Shown: positions 11,724-22,244, counted from the first letter of the stretch. The stretch is 64,000 bases of DNA from Cordylochernes scorpioides (GCA_030710605.1 CP092880.1:1964862-2028861), one strand, 5' to 3'. The notes: generated from the sequence alone by a model not told the origin. Numbers and translations are program-made.

Positions 11724-12082
11724 CTAGACGGGTGACCCGGGCTTCGCCCCGGGATTGACCCGTGTGCATATCTACCCGAGTGATATATATTTAGATAAGA
11801 TTTTTTTTTTTTAATAATTGTTTGTTATTAGCATTATCTATTTGTTTGCATCAGCATAATTTAATCTAATCTTTGATAGAGGGCGCTGTTCGTGAGCTAA
11901 GTAGAATAATTTGAATATATAGTTTTAATAATTGATTTATATATTTTTTAAAATAGCCTATCGTCTACCCCGTATTTTTTTTACCTATGTATGGAAATTT
12001 TGGTTTGAATTAGTGAACTACTGCGAATTTGTATACCGGACATACAAACAAACATACAAACATTCATTTTTATATATATAGA
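11724..12082 (-). mobile_element. Non-autonomous Helitron, textbook ends
   Basis: Begins TCTATATATATAAAAATG after host A (position 12083 on the opposite strand) and ends with a hairpin plus CACCCGTCTAG at 11724 before host T. About 359 bp; differs from 10404-10752 by few substitutions and a T-run length change, so both are recent relatives. Confidence 0.8.
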
Positions 12083-12089
12083 TTTATAG

Positions 12090-12172
12090 AAAAAAAAAGT
12101 GGTCAAAGCGGGATTCGAACCCGGGTCTTTACTTTCTAAAATCAACGGTTTATTCCACTCCTCCAGCCACCT
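12090..12172 (-). mobile_element. tRNA-like SINE head fragment
   Basis: On minus, a tRNA-like segment with B-box GGTTCGAATCC and a following T-run. It resembles the SINE-A head but has a different anticodon-arm region. Confidence 0.45.
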
Positions 12173-12239
12173 AAGTGATAAAGATTTTCCCATCAATATT
12201 TTGTCCATAGATTTTGCTTAGCCACTCTACCAGCTAAAC

Positions 12240-13190
12240 ACATCTTTGTCAGATTGTGAAGATGTCATTTGATCTCCTTGGATCTCATGGAATTAAGTCC
12301 GCTCTAGACTGACGAGGGCCATTAGCACGAAACCATAGTCTTTTGATTGGCGCTTCTCAGTTTGCCAAAGCTGTTGTTGTGGCTTTGTTACCCAACCTGA
12401 GTCTGCTTCTTCTTTCTTATCTTCACTCAATCATATCAGGGTATCAAGTTTGTAGAGCTTGTTGATGGTGTCTGTTGGGGTTGAGTCGTCTTCTTTCTTA
12501 TCTCCACTCAATCATATCAGGTTAACAGGTTTGTAGAGCTTGTCGATGGTGTCTGTTGGGGATGAGTCGTCTTCTTTCTTATCTCCACTCAATCATATCA
12601 GGTTAACAGGTTTGTAGAGCTTGTCGATGGTGTCTGTTGGGGATGAGTCGTCTTCTTTCTTATCTCCACTCAATCATATCAGGGTATCAAGTTTGTAGAG
12701 CTTGTTGATGGTGTCTGTTGGGGATGAGTCCTCTTCTTCTTTCTTATCTCCACTCAACAATCATATCAGGGTATCAAGTCTGTAGAGCTTGTTAATGGTG
12801 TCTGTTGGGGATGATTCATCTTCTTCTTTCTTATCTCCACTCAACATTCATATCTGGGTATCAAGTTTGTAGAGCTTGTTGATGGTGTCTGTTGGGGATG
12901 AGTCGTCGTCTTCTTCTTTCTTATCTCCACTCAATCATATCAGGGTATCAAGTTTGTAGAGCTTGTTGATGGTGTCTGTTGGGGATGAGTCGTCTTCTTC
13001 TTTCTTATCTCCACTCAACAATCATATCAGGTTAACAAGTTTGTAGAGCTTGTTGATGGTGTCTGCTGGGGATAAGTAGAACTCATCAATGGATGAGTCA
13101 ATACAGCCGCTAGTTTGCGGAAGCGGTTAATAGATGAACGCTTAATTTTAGCGTATATTTTGAAGGGAGAAGTGACCTTTATGGAGCTAA
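12240..13190. mobile_element. Long-TIR MITE arm interrupted by a LINE-tail array
   Basis: Outer parts match the long-inverted-repeat element seen complete at 32600-33090: CTTCTCAGTTTGCCAAAGCTG near 12355-12377, and CGCTAGTTTGCGG to GGGAGAAGTGACC at about 13108-13175. The two pieces would be continuous without the tandem array at 12405-13095. The right tip lies about 20-30 bp before the COX6C acceptor. Confidence 0.6.
12405..13095 (-). repeat. Tandem array of an 81-91-bp LINE 3' segment
   Basis: About eight copies of a unit containing TCTTATCTCCACTCAATC and GGTGTCTGTTGGGGATGAG. Adjacent units are 81 bp apart, later ones up to about 91 bp because of extra TTC and CAA insertions. The unit equals the 3'-terminal coding and tail segment of the minus-strand LINE at 33160-33720, so a retroposon end was amplified locally. 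Confidence 0.8.
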
Positions 13191-13213
13191 GAGACAATTG
13201 TGCGCAGACGCTG

Positions 13214-13416
13214 ATGGGCGGACTACTCAAGAGGAAGGCCCCGCCCCGGGTGGACCCGACGGTGGTGTATCCCCGGCCCCGGCAGATGCGCGGGATGTGT
13301 GTGAAGCGAGCCAAGAAACATCTCTACACCGCGCTCTTCCTCGCCTTCATACAGCCGATCATCTCCTACAACTATATCATCCTCCCCAAGAAAGCACGCA
13401 GAGAACAGTACAACGC
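13214..13416 (+). CDS. COX6C: COX6C-like coding exon 1
   Basis: ATG at 13214, donor GTAAGT at 13417, phase 2. An in-frame ATG upstream (13181) would add residues derived from repeat DNA and is less likely. Confidence 0.7.
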
Positions 13417-14285
13417 GTAAGTTGCTTGTGTGTGTGTTGTGTTCGGCTTAGTTATCTCTTTTATATGGGGTCGGTGGAAGCATGGTCTAAACCGTTGGTT
13501 TTCGACCATTACGACCCGGGATCGTACCCCGCATTGGACACTTTTTTCTGATTAAAAAATAAATAATATATAATACAATATAATGAGGCTTATGATTGTA
13601 GAACCAAGTTTGACAACCATACCGCAAATGTTTCTTTTGTAAGAAAAATCGTAATTTATTTTAAGGAGAAATAACGATTATTTCTAACCTTAGGGATGAA
13701 GTATGAAGGGATGAATTGTGAAGAGTAATGATAAAGTTCCCATCCCTGGACACTTTTATTTTTCTGTTTATCATTACTCTTCACAATTCATCCTTTCTTA
13801 CTTCATCCCTAAGGTTAGAAATAGTCGTTATTTCTCCTTAAAATAAATTTCGATTTTTTCATTCAAAAGAAACATTTGAGGTATAATTGCCAAACTTCAA
13901 TCTAAAAAAATAAATAAAAATGGTCCAATGGCCCCCGATTCTTGCAAAAGTCCAACCCCACCAGCGAATGTAAATAACCAAACGGGGCTCTGGTACATTT
14001 GTAAGTGCCAAGTCGAACTGTTTTTCACATGTGTAGAAATGTAGTGCACTTACAGTAAAAGCTGTCGCCTTCTACCCACCATGATTATCATGGCCTGTAC
14101 CACGTGTACTAGGGATAAGCAAACTCTAAGGTTCCTTAAGTCCATGAGTGTATTGGTCCACGAGAGTGACTGTCTGGTCCAGGGACTACGACTTCATCGC
14201 ACAGTCCGAGTGGGAGAGGATGAAGAGACTTGGACTTTTCCAGGCCGTGTCACCAGACGAAGATGTGGAGTGGGACGACGAAATT
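13214..14285 (+). CDS. COX6C: Cytochrome c oxidase subunit 6C-like gene (partial)
   Basis: Nuclear-encoded small subunit of mitochondrial complex IV. The first coding exon gives MGGLLKRKAPPRVDPTVVYP, then RQMRGMCVKRAKKHL, a single membrane span (about LYTALFLAFIQPIISYNYIIL) and KKARREQYNA. The second exon gives DYDFIAQSEWERMKRLGLFQ and an acidic end SPDEDVEWDDEI. MRG, the basic stretch before the single span, and RDYD...MK..GLFQ match the COX6C family. The frame runs 102 codons without a stop, against about 75-80 for typical COX6C: the N-terminus is longer, and the stop must lie beyond the donor GTAAGT at 14286. The start is the ATG at 13214, just after acceptor GCAG at 13204-13207. The acceptor of exon 2 is uncertain. 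Confidence 0.75.
13467..14118 (+). mobile_element. SINE-A in COX6C intron, split by a SINE-B dimer
   Basis: tRNA-like head at 13467-13540 (GGTCGGTGGAAG..., TTGGACACTTTTTTCTG) and body at 13918-14118. The intervening 13563-13910 is a separate foldback insertion. Confidence 0.8.
13563..13910. mobile_element. Inverted dimer of SINE-B
   Basis: Near-perfect inverted repeat: the arm with GAAGTATGAAGGGATGAATTG returns as CAATTCATCCTTTCTTACTTC. Between the arms lies only CCCTGGACAC, the last bases of the tRNA-like head seen intact at 57478-57551. Two truncated SINE-B copies therefore lie head to head. Confidence 0.65.
14183..14285 (+). CDS. COX6C: COX6C-like coding exon 2
   Basis: Acceptor CCAG ends at 14182 and donor GTAAGT starts at 14286. 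The bases just upstream, in the same frame, encode WSR, which aligns better with the FYRDYD of relatives than the chosen junction does. A slightly earlier acceptor (for example after GAG at 14164) is possible. Confidence 0.65.
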
Positions 14286-14354
14286 GTAAGTAAAACATTC
14301 CCTTGTGTTTCTACATCACACATTTCAACACACTCATTATTATTTATACAAGTA

Positions 14355-14580
14355 TGACATGACAAACAACTTTATTGACATCTCGTCAATCTACAAACTC
14401 AAAGAGAGTTATAAGAGTGAAATTAATAGTAGATAGTTAGAATAAAGAAAGATATTTACAATAGAAGTGGCCTTCTCAGAAGGGACGTCAGTCTCCCAGT
14501 TTAAACAGGCCAGTTATGGAGTCCCTGTCCCCAAGATGCTCTCTGACAGAATTGAGGAAATCAGCAAGAATGATCTATAT
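14355..14580 (-). mobile_element. LINE 3' end (decayed)
   Basis: Minus strand ends with the small hairpin ATTGACGAGATGTCAATAAA and a GTTGTTTGTC tail. Upstream translation gives FLNSVREHLGDRDSITGLFK, typical of a LINE C-terminus. Confidence 0.45.
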
Positions 14581-14587
14581 TTATATA

Positions 14588-14844
14588 CACCTATCCCCCG
14601 ATTTACACGGTAGATACGTTCCTGAGAAAAACATGTAAATCGGGGGATAGGTGTACACAGAAATAAAAATAAAATGCATTGACAGGTTAAAATATGTAGT
14701 CAGCACATAAGCTTGGGATTCCTCATGTGATGTGTACACAGCGCATGTGTTCAATCACAGTAGCATTTAGTATAGTGCGATTAAAAAAAAAACTTATTTG
14801 GAAAACCGTGTAAAACAAGTACCGTGTAAATCGGGGGATAGGTG
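14588..14844. mobile_element. TA-flanked TIR MITE (CACCTATCCCC family)
   Basis: Both ends read CACCTATCCCCCGATTTACA inward with TA on either side (14586-14587, 14845-14846). A second copy lies at 21419-21695. No coding capacity. Confidence 0.7.
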
Positions 14845-14929
14845 TACTTGGAGTAAAAATATAAAAAAGGCATATCCTGACCACAAACACATGAACTTTT
14901 TAGATATCAGAACACCATGTTTACTATTT

Positions 14930-15030
14930 AACAACTCTCCGGTAAGAGGACACCTCTCCCTAAAGGACACTTTGGCTCTGCAATTATGTGTCCTTTACAG
15001 GGAGGTAGTTCTACTGTATTGGTAGAGTTT
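14930..15030 (+). mobile_element. P2 pogo-like element, one unit
   Basis: AACTCTCCGGTAAGAGGACA to GGTAGTTCTACTG, one unit of the family arrayed at 30890-31615. Confidence 0.6.
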
Positions 15031-15839
15031 CTCCTACCCAGGTTATATCTACTCACATATTACGTTTTCAAGTATTGTATATAAAGTGATCCATGCTCTT
15101 GTTATTCCTCACTTTTACTTTTTGCTAACCACTAGCACACTTTGAGTCTATTTTGTTTCTTCTTTAGACTTCTTGTTAACCGCTAGCACACTTTGAGTCT
15201 ATTTCGTTTCTTCTTTAGACTTCTTGTATACTTTGATGTTTAATTGTGTAGGTGAGTTACAGTTATCTAGAAATTATTTGAAAAAGAAAAAAAATCAACA
15301 ATTAAAATTACATTTACAATTATTTTATTTCCAAAGCGCTATATCCCTCAAGGGATACTTGCGCCAAAACAAGGAGAAAAATTTATTTACATAAGTTATT
15401 TACATTATTCAACGCATGAAAACATTAGAAATCCAGATTTTGTAGAAAATTTAGAATGTATTTACAAAATGTGAATTGAACTTTAAATATGATTTTTTTT
15501 ATCGGAAATCAAATCGTTAAGTTGATAAACAACTAGTTCATTCTTCATTCTATAATCTTGAAATGCTGGGCAATCGATCTGTAGATGTCTTGAGGTTTGT
15601 TCCTCAATACAATATAAAGGTAAAGTGTATCTTTTAATTTTGATTTTCGCAAGTTTTCGAGCAAAATTTCTGCTCTTTAACGGGCATATACTTCTATATA
15701 CAATATCAAGATGGACTTTGTACAGTAATAATTGTGTTATTGGAATGTGTGGGCGTGCATTTGCGAAAATCAAAATTAAAAGAAACCCTTTATCTTTATA
15801 TTGTTTATTCTTTCTTTTTCATATAATTGTGTGTAATGT
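15031..15839. other. No gene; LINE C-terminal scrap and a 22-bp inverted repeat
   Basis: Minus-strand translation at about 15510-15640 includes CIEEQTSRHLQIDCPAF, a zinc-knuckle-like LINE C-terminal motif. CTTTTAATTTTGATTTTCGC (about 15629) returns in inverse at about 15760-15783. A direct duplication of about 55 bp (GAGTCTATTT..CTTCTTTAGACTTCTTG) lies at 15143-15227. Confidence 0.45.
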
Positions 15840-16121
15840 TGTGGAATGGTTGCGTGATGTGTTGGTGTGGCTTGTGGAAAGGCCGCTGATAAAATTATAA
15901 TTAAAATTAATTTATTTAAAGCCAAAAATATATAAAGAGAAAAGAAGTAACGGCCGTTGGGATCAAGCCTTCTTGTTTACCGCGCGAGTGGCCAGAGTCT
16001 GGACGCTCGCGCATGCGTAGTCAGGTTGACGCTCGCGGTTGCCGAGGCCGTCACACTGCCCGTGTGTGTAGTGGAGCTTTGTCCCAGTTCGCGCTCGCTG
16101 AAGCAAAGTGTGGTCGCCACA
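15840..16121 (+). mobile_element. LTR-like direct repeat, copy 1
   Basis: Starts TGTGGAATGG and ends GTCGCCACA (TG...CA). Contains a TATA-like AATATATAAAGAG at about 15928, upstream of a GC-rich part. The copy at 21969-22244 is nearly identical. A solo LTR is the most economical reading, but no internal region is visible and flanking bases at this copy are not duplicated. Confidence 0.5.
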
Positions 16122-16341
16122 AAGTGTTCAAAGATGGATCACGTGGTAACACCAACCTTGATGTGTGCAGGAGGTGATTCTAAAGAAGAAACAAAACTGA
16201 AGACCCTCCCACCCTTTGACTGATTGATCAATAAAGCATTTACTAAGATTATTTTTATCATTTATTTATTATTTTTACCACAATCAGCTAATGAAAGGCC
16301 TTACCCGCTATAAATGTGCCTTCTATAATTCCAATTAATAT

Positions 16342-17068
16342 TGTAACGTAGTAAATTAGGAACTTCAGGATGACACAGCAATTAATATAAGGAAAACACC
16401 AATTGATGCATTTTGGTAAATCTTTGCTAAATTTGGAATGGTTAATCTCTTGTATTTTTATCAATACAAGAGAAGCAATGAGGGAAACTTACGTAGAGTG
16501 ATGAAATATGTAAACACATCAAAATTCAATTAGTATGTTAATAAAATATTTAATACTTTACGCTACATAGCTCCTTTCCTATTGGAGCTGTGACCCACAG
16601 CTTGCAAATATTGTAGATACTGACATGGATTTGACGTGGTTCTGCCAAGGATTTCCTTGTGGTCTTTGGAACTCTGTCTCTAGTAGCTTTTCGTTCTTTC
16701 TCTTGCGGCGTGAAGAGCGGCTTTGTCGTCGTATCGTCTATATGGACATCGTCATCTTGGAGGGAAATCTTGGCTTTGAAACGGCGGTGGAATCCTGGAG
16801 TCAGTCTCGGAAAATGTAGATCACCCATGGCGTAAAGGTCTTCTCGACGATCATCAGTTTGTCTTCCCTAATCTACCCAACATCTCCACCAAATGTAACG
16901 TAGAAAATTAGGAAAGACAAACTTCAGGATGACACGGAAATTTATTAAAGCCACAAACACCAACTAAAATTGATAAAATACAAGAGAACCAATGAAGAAA
17001 GTGTACGCAGAGTGATAAAAAATATAAACATCAAAATAATCTGTTAATAAAATAATTAATACTCTACA
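16342..17068 (-). mobile_element. Truncated LTR retrotransposon (two LTRs and short interior)
   Basis: Two direct repeats, 16342-16567 and 16894-17068, both running TGTAACGTAG to CTACA (TG...CA). The interior of about 325 bp reads on minus TTTGGTGGAGATGTTGGG just after the LTR and then an open frame MGDLHFPRLTPGF..., which may be the start of gag. No RT or integrase is present, so this is a deletion derivative. LTRs of the same family occur alone at 35565-35742 and 49710-49885. Confidence 0.6.
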
Positions 17069-17149
17069 CAATAATTTTTTTTATAAATGAGTTGAGAATT
17101 ATCTGGTTTTCGCCCGTTTTCTGCTCAAGTGAATGACAATTGAATCAAA

Positions 17150-17390
17150 TTTTATTGACTTCTTGTCAATAATTTACATTAAAAATGGAATAAAACTAAA
17201 ATATAGATGATCATGTGGGGGATGTACCCCGGCGGGTGAGCCTTCTTTCCCAGGCGATGAACGGGTGGTCAGCCCAACCTGTACCAAGTACCGGTAGATG
17301 ATGGATTTGGCCGACGCCAGGATGGCCAGGTCGTCATCTTCGAAGCCAGACCCAAAAATTCAGGTCCGCAAGTGCTCAAGTGAATGGTCG
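17150..17390 (-). mobile_element. LINE 3' end, same family as 18290-18580
   Basis: Minus translation FGSGFEDDDLAILASAK and IIYRYLVQVGL matches the plus-strand copy at 18290-18580. It ends with the hairpin TTGACAAGAAGTCAATAAA. Confidence 0.6.
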
Positions 17391-17649
17391 CCGAAAGAAT
17401 CTTGTTTCTGTCCATTAAACCTGATGCAGAAACATCAACACCATTATTAACATTTTCTATTACTAAAAAAAATGCTTGATTAATCAAGAAAAGCTAAACA
17501 TGTATCCTCTTCGGGCTGTTGGCCCTCATCAGCGTGGTGCAAGCTGCACCTCAACGGCTAAAAAACTGGTCATCCAGGCATCCTGAAAAATCCCGGTTCG
17601 ATTCTCGTAAGTTCTTTATTTGTCATGACAGATGTTAGATTACGTCCGT

Positions 17650-18020
17650 CTCTTCTTCTTCTTTCTTATCTTCACTCAATCATATTAGGGTATCAAGTTG
17701 TGACCCTTGATGGTGTCTGTCTGACAACCATCATGACTGGGTGAAGTAGAATGCGTCTGCCTTTGTTATTAAGACTGGGAGCACTACTCAGTGGCAGGCC
17801 GACTTAGCTCCAAACGAAATGGCCGCCTCTGACATGAGGAACAGACGCCATATGCAGCTGCTCCTAACAGGAGTACAAACGCTGCTCATCCTGGAGCCCT
17901 TACAGGGTACTATCAGCCGGGCCAGCTGAACCCAGGTTTTTTAGTGAGCTTGTTACTGCTCCCCCCCCCCCCCCCCCCCTCCTCCTTTTTCATCCGGGCT
18001 TGGGACCGGAAAAGGCGGAG
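17650..18020. mobile_element. Dispersed repeat (TCTTCTTCTTTCTTATC family)
   Basis: Begins with a TCTTCTTC-type tail and contains AAGACTGGGAGCACTACTCA, GAAATGGCCGCCTCTGACAT and CCAGCTGAACCCAGG. The same about 350-bp unit lies at 19486-19760, 36068-36250, 37000-37640, 50690-51025 and 62945-63320. Probably a LINE 3' region on the minus strand. A run of 17 C occurs at 17962-17978. Confidence 0.6.
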
Positions 18021-18289
18021 TTACTACGTCAGTGAAGGCTGGGAATAGCACAAGGGGCATTAAGGCCATAGGATATAGGAGAATGCTGATTCTGCAGAGT
18101 TTCAGATAGTAAATTGTTGTTCTGCTTTGTAGAAGGAAATTTGATGGGGTTATCGGGATTAGGATTTGATAACCGTAACCTGATCCAAACCTATAGTTAA
18201 CCTGAACCGAATTTATCCTAAACTGAAATGAACCTAACCACATACACAAAGTTTTATTAAGACCAGCGGTCTTATACAGATTCACCACA

Positions 18290-18580
18290 GGAAGAAATAT
18301 CAGGGCTCTCGTCCGGGAGGCATTCGACATCATAGGAAGGCCCCTGACCTCCAATCCTGGATCTTCGGGACAGGTCTGATAGAAGACGATCTAGCCATCC
18401 TCGCATCGGCGAAATCGAGAATCAACCGGTATTTCGTCCAGGTCGGACTGGGCCAGGCCATCGAGGACCCCGTCATCACCTGGAGGAGGACACTATCGCG
18501 GTGGGGACCAGGCTGATTGTATATAGTTCTCTTGATCTTTTTCATGTAAATAATGACTAAGAAGTCAATAAAAGTGTTCT
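18290..18580 (+). mobile_element. LINE 3' end
   Basis: Plus translation includes LQSWIFGTGLIEDDLAILA and FVQVGLGQAIEDPVITWRRT, then a stop and the hairpin TGACTAAGAAGTCAATAAA. Homologous to the minus-strand copy at 17150-17390. Confidence 0.6.
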
Positions 18581-19485
18581 AATTGTCACAGGAAGAAATA
18601 ATAGATAGAGCTCCTATACTCCAGGCAGTAAAAATCTCTTGAGCTAATTTTCGAGGTATCTGAACCTATTTTTAAAATATAGAAATTTGTGTGGAGACTC
18701 GATAAATTATCGACCAAATTCGAAAGTTAAAATACTCCAGGCAGTAGAGCACCCAACAACAGCCTCCTGGTTCGACGCATGTCCAATGGCCACACGTTCC
18801 TTTGTGCATACGTCATGGTTAGCGAATCACTGAACAGGTGAGAAATGAACCTAACCTGAACCAAATCTAACCTTGTATAATGGCTTATAAACAATACATA
18901 CTCCATTAGAGCTAGAAAATTAGTGACTTATTCTCGAGACCTGGATTTTTACCGGTTATAGCATTCCTACAGTACTAGCGTTCACCAGAAAGTACAACTA
19001 GAAGACTAGAGACGTACTTAGCATGAGCTCTTGGAGCGGTATCGATTATTTCAGACTTTTCCAAGATTTTTCGCATTTATAAATTTCCTCTTTGGTTAAA
19101 AAATTCTTCTTGTGCTGCGTCAGCAATCGAATGAAATATTCGGCAGCTGGAGCTTTAAATTTGCCACTTCTTCTTTCTTGATTGGCCATGTCCAGAAGGA
19201 TGTTTCTTTTTTTTTTTTTACGTTTTAAAAGTTTTTTTTTTTAAATGGAAGTTGACGCATATTGGGTAAACATTCAGACATTTTATTCATTAAAGCTTTG
19301 AGAATTATTTCTTATCGTTCAGAATGGCCATTATTAAAGACATCACTAAGAATGTTGCTTTTATAATTCTCTCCCAAAACCCTTTTAGCCCGAATAAATT
19401 GGATTACAATCCCCAATTTGATAATCTATTCAAAGATTAACATACAAGATTGGTTATATTCACATGCTTCAACACCAGAGGAATC
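18581..19485. other. No gene seen
   Basis: AT-rich, with long T and A runs near 19205-19245. No exon, RNA gene or clear repeat end was recognised. Confidence 0.4.
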
Positions 19486-19760
19486 TTCTTCTTTCTTATC
19501 TCCATAATGGGTGAAGTAGAATGCGTCTGCCTTTGTCATTAAGACTGGGAGCACTACTCAGTGGCAGGCCAACTTAGCTCCAAAATAAATGGCCGCCTCT
19601 GACATGAGGAACAGACACCATGTGCAGCCACTCCTAACATGAAGCTTTGCGCAGAGGCGATATCGTAGCCCATGAGGATCTTCCGAAGCGCGATTATTGC
19701 TGGTTGAAAACTTTACCCACTCCTAACATGGAGTACAAACGCTGCTCATCCTGTATACTT
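19486..19760. mobile_element. Dispersed repeat carrying a U4 insertion
   Basis: Copy of the 17650-18020 family, split at CACTCCTAACATG by the U4-derived insert (19642-19716). Confidence 0.6.
19643..19716 (+). pseudogene. U4 snRNA retropseudogene, 3'-truncated
   Basis: Starts AGCTTTGCGCAG at the exact 5' end of U4 and runs through ATCGTAGCCCATGAGG, the U6-pairing region, CGATTATTGC and TTGAAAACTTT, i.e. about the first half of U4, with several substitutions. It is bordered by a 14-bp target duplication, CCACTCCTAACATG, at 19628-19641 and 19717-19730. The Sm site and 3' stem-loop are absent, so it is not a working gene. Confidence 0.85.
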
Positions 19761-20237
19761 GGATTAGGAGCCAAAAAAAGACCCATAGGAATGATTTAAA
19801 ACACTTCTCAAAGGAGAGATAAACAAGCTATATAACTTAACGTTGCACACTTTATATAATTGTTGAATCAAAATTTGCCGATGCCGGGTAACGCCGTCGG
19901 GCCCCACCCGATGGGCAACGCACAGAGAACGTTGCTGAGCTGCGTCGCTAAAAATCGAAGTAAGTGTCGTCTGCATTCCATCCTGATATCCCAGTCATGA
20001 TCTCGATGGAATATCGAAGAGCCTCTGGACCATATTCTTTGAATCTTTGACAAAATGTCATCTCTTTTCGATTATAGATAATTCAAAAAATGATATGGAA
20101 TCAGTTCAAAACATCACAAATACGACGTTATTTCAATCATATAGCCAAAACGACTATAATTCGAATATGATATCTCCCCAAAATAAGTACAACTCGGATA
20201 ATTCGAACATCTTTAAATCCAATATTTATCTTGGTCC

Positions 20238-20560
20238 CTAGAGAGAGAGAAAATAGAGGTAACCAGGACTCCTGGAGCACAAATCGCCAACTACCCGGGT
20301 TGTACAGCTACAGTCTAGAAGTCTAGTCATGGGGGAGGGGGGGGGGCAGATTTCTGAGGTGAACCAGGTAACCAGGTAGTTCCAGGCCGGCAGGGAGTCA
20401 GGAAGTAGGGGCAGGGCTGTCGGGCTGAAGTCTTGTACTCCAAGCAGTAGGGCTGTCTGTAGCCTGTGTAGCATAAAAGCTGGACAGGAGAAGAGGAGGT
20501 GATCCACAGTATGTGACTCTTCCCGGCAGTGCTTGGTCCCTAGACTTTTAAGCCTTTTAT
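20238..20560 (-). pseudogene. LINE C-terminal fragment
   Basis: Minus frame includes CREESHTVDHLLFSCPAF, a C-x-H-x-C zinc-knuckle signature found at the end of many LINE ORF2 proteins, followed by a helical region LLPDSLPAWNYLVTWF. No RT is attached. Confidence 0.55.
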
Positions 20561-21030
20561 TCAAAACGTTTTTTCATTCTAATTTTTGACTACTTCGATT
20601 TGTTTTTGGTCCCTTGGGCATCGAAATATCCATGTTCGACTGCATTAATTATCATAGAAATACCAAAAGATTTCGACCAGTAGCGTTCTTAACAAGAAAA
20701 ACGAAAAGATATAATAAAATAATGTGCAGTCGAGTCATGAAACAATCAATTTAAATTTTGAAATCGTAGAAGGTTGGTCTAGGTGTAAACTGAAAAATCT
20801 TTCTAGATGCTAGACATATCTACAGTGGGAGTGACTGACGTCCGATTTATGCAAATCTGTATTGCACTCGACTGTTTCGCTGATTGTATGGCAACTTGTC
20901 TGTAAGTTTGCGTCAAGGTCTATTTCCCCGCACCATCAGAGTGTGCCCCTCAGGAAGCCAGCAAAGCGACAAATAGTCATAATGATGCCAAAATACCAAT
21001 TTAAAACTCCCTTTTACATTATTATTATGA

Positions 21031-21205
21031 AATTACGAAACTATTTTAGACGCGTAATATTCTTTTTAAAATAAAACCATTTCTACTGCCCATACTGCAA
21101 TGGAAAAATTAAAGGGAGGACCTCCTTCCATTGCAGTAAGGGCAGTAGAAATGGTTTTATTTTAAAAAGAATATTACGCGTCTAAAATAGTTTCGTAATT
21201 TGATA
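21031..21205. mobile_element. Near-perfect palindrome (foldback element)
   Basis: Arms of about 80 nt: ATTACGAAACTATTTTAGAC to CCATTTCTACTGCCC, returning as GGGCAGTAGAAATGG to GTCTAAAATAGTTTCGTAAT, around a short GGAGGACCTCC centre. The tips relate to the CTACTGTCCTTACTGCAATG family at 35990-36060, 36360-36520 and 47466-47975. Confidence 0.75.
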
Positions 21206-21418
21206 ACAGATGGCGCACTAGTGCATCGTAATATTATTATGCAATGTTAAGTCAATAATCTCAAAGGATTAGTTTCCAGATTTAGAAGAGGAAGGATGGA
21301 CAGGATGGGGACTTCGCAAGGAATATCGCCACGGACGTAAACAACCCTCCCAGCAGCCCTAACTGACGGAATGTTACACCACTCCACCGTTATAAAAGGC
21401 ATTTAGATAACATTAATA

Positions 21419-21695
21419 CACCTATACCCCGATTTACACGGTACTTGTTTTACACGTTTTCGCTTTTACACGGTTTTCCAAATAAGTTTTTTTTTTTTTC
21501 GTTTTTATCGCATTATACTAAATGCTACTGTGATTGAACATATGCGCTGTGTACACATCTCACAAGGAATCCCGAGCTTATGTGCTGACTACATATTTTA
21601 ACCTGTCAATGCATTTTATTTCTGTGTACACCTATCCCCGATTTACACGTTTTCCTCAGGAACGTATCTACCGTGTAAATCGAGGGGAATAGGTG
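21419..21695. mobile_element. TA-flanked TIR MITE (CACCTATCCCC family), copy 2
   Basis: TIRs CACCTATACCCCGATTTACA and its inverse. TA flanks at 21417-21418 and 21696-21697. The interior is inverted relative to 14588-14844. Confidence 0.7.
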
Positions 21696-21968
21696 TATAA
21701 GAAATTTGAACTATTTTTGACACAGATGCTTCTTAAAAAAAAAAAAACCTTTTTTACTGCCCTTACTGAAATGCTAAAATAATGGGAGAGCCTGTAAGAA
21801 CAGTAGAAAATGTTTTAATTTTAAAAAGAACATACGCGTTAAAAATAGTTGAGATTTCTTAAAACAGATGGCGCGCAAATGCATCATATTAAGATAACAC
21901 TAAGGTCTTAACACACAATCATCATCCCATTATAGCACTAATATCGGAGTCATTCCAAAATATATATA

Positions 21969-22244
21969 TGTGGGATGGTTGCGTGATGTGTTGGTGTAGC
22001 TTGTGGAAAGGCCGCTGATAAAATTATAATTAATTTATTTAAAGCCAGAAATATATAAAGAGAAAAGAAGTAACGGCCATTGGGATCAAGCCTTCTTGTT
22101 TACCGCGTGAGTCGCCAGAGTCTGGATGTTCGCGCATGCGTAGTCAGGTTGACGCTCGCGGTTGCCGAGGCCGTCACACTGCCCGTGTGTGTAGTAGAGC
22201 TTTGTCCCAGTTCGCGCTCGCTGAAGCAAAGTGTGGTCGCCACA
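21969..22244 (+). mobile_element. LTR-like direct repeat, copy 2
   Basis: Nearly identical to 15840-16121. It is bordered by TATATA on both sides, compatible with a target duplication. Confidence 0.5.
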
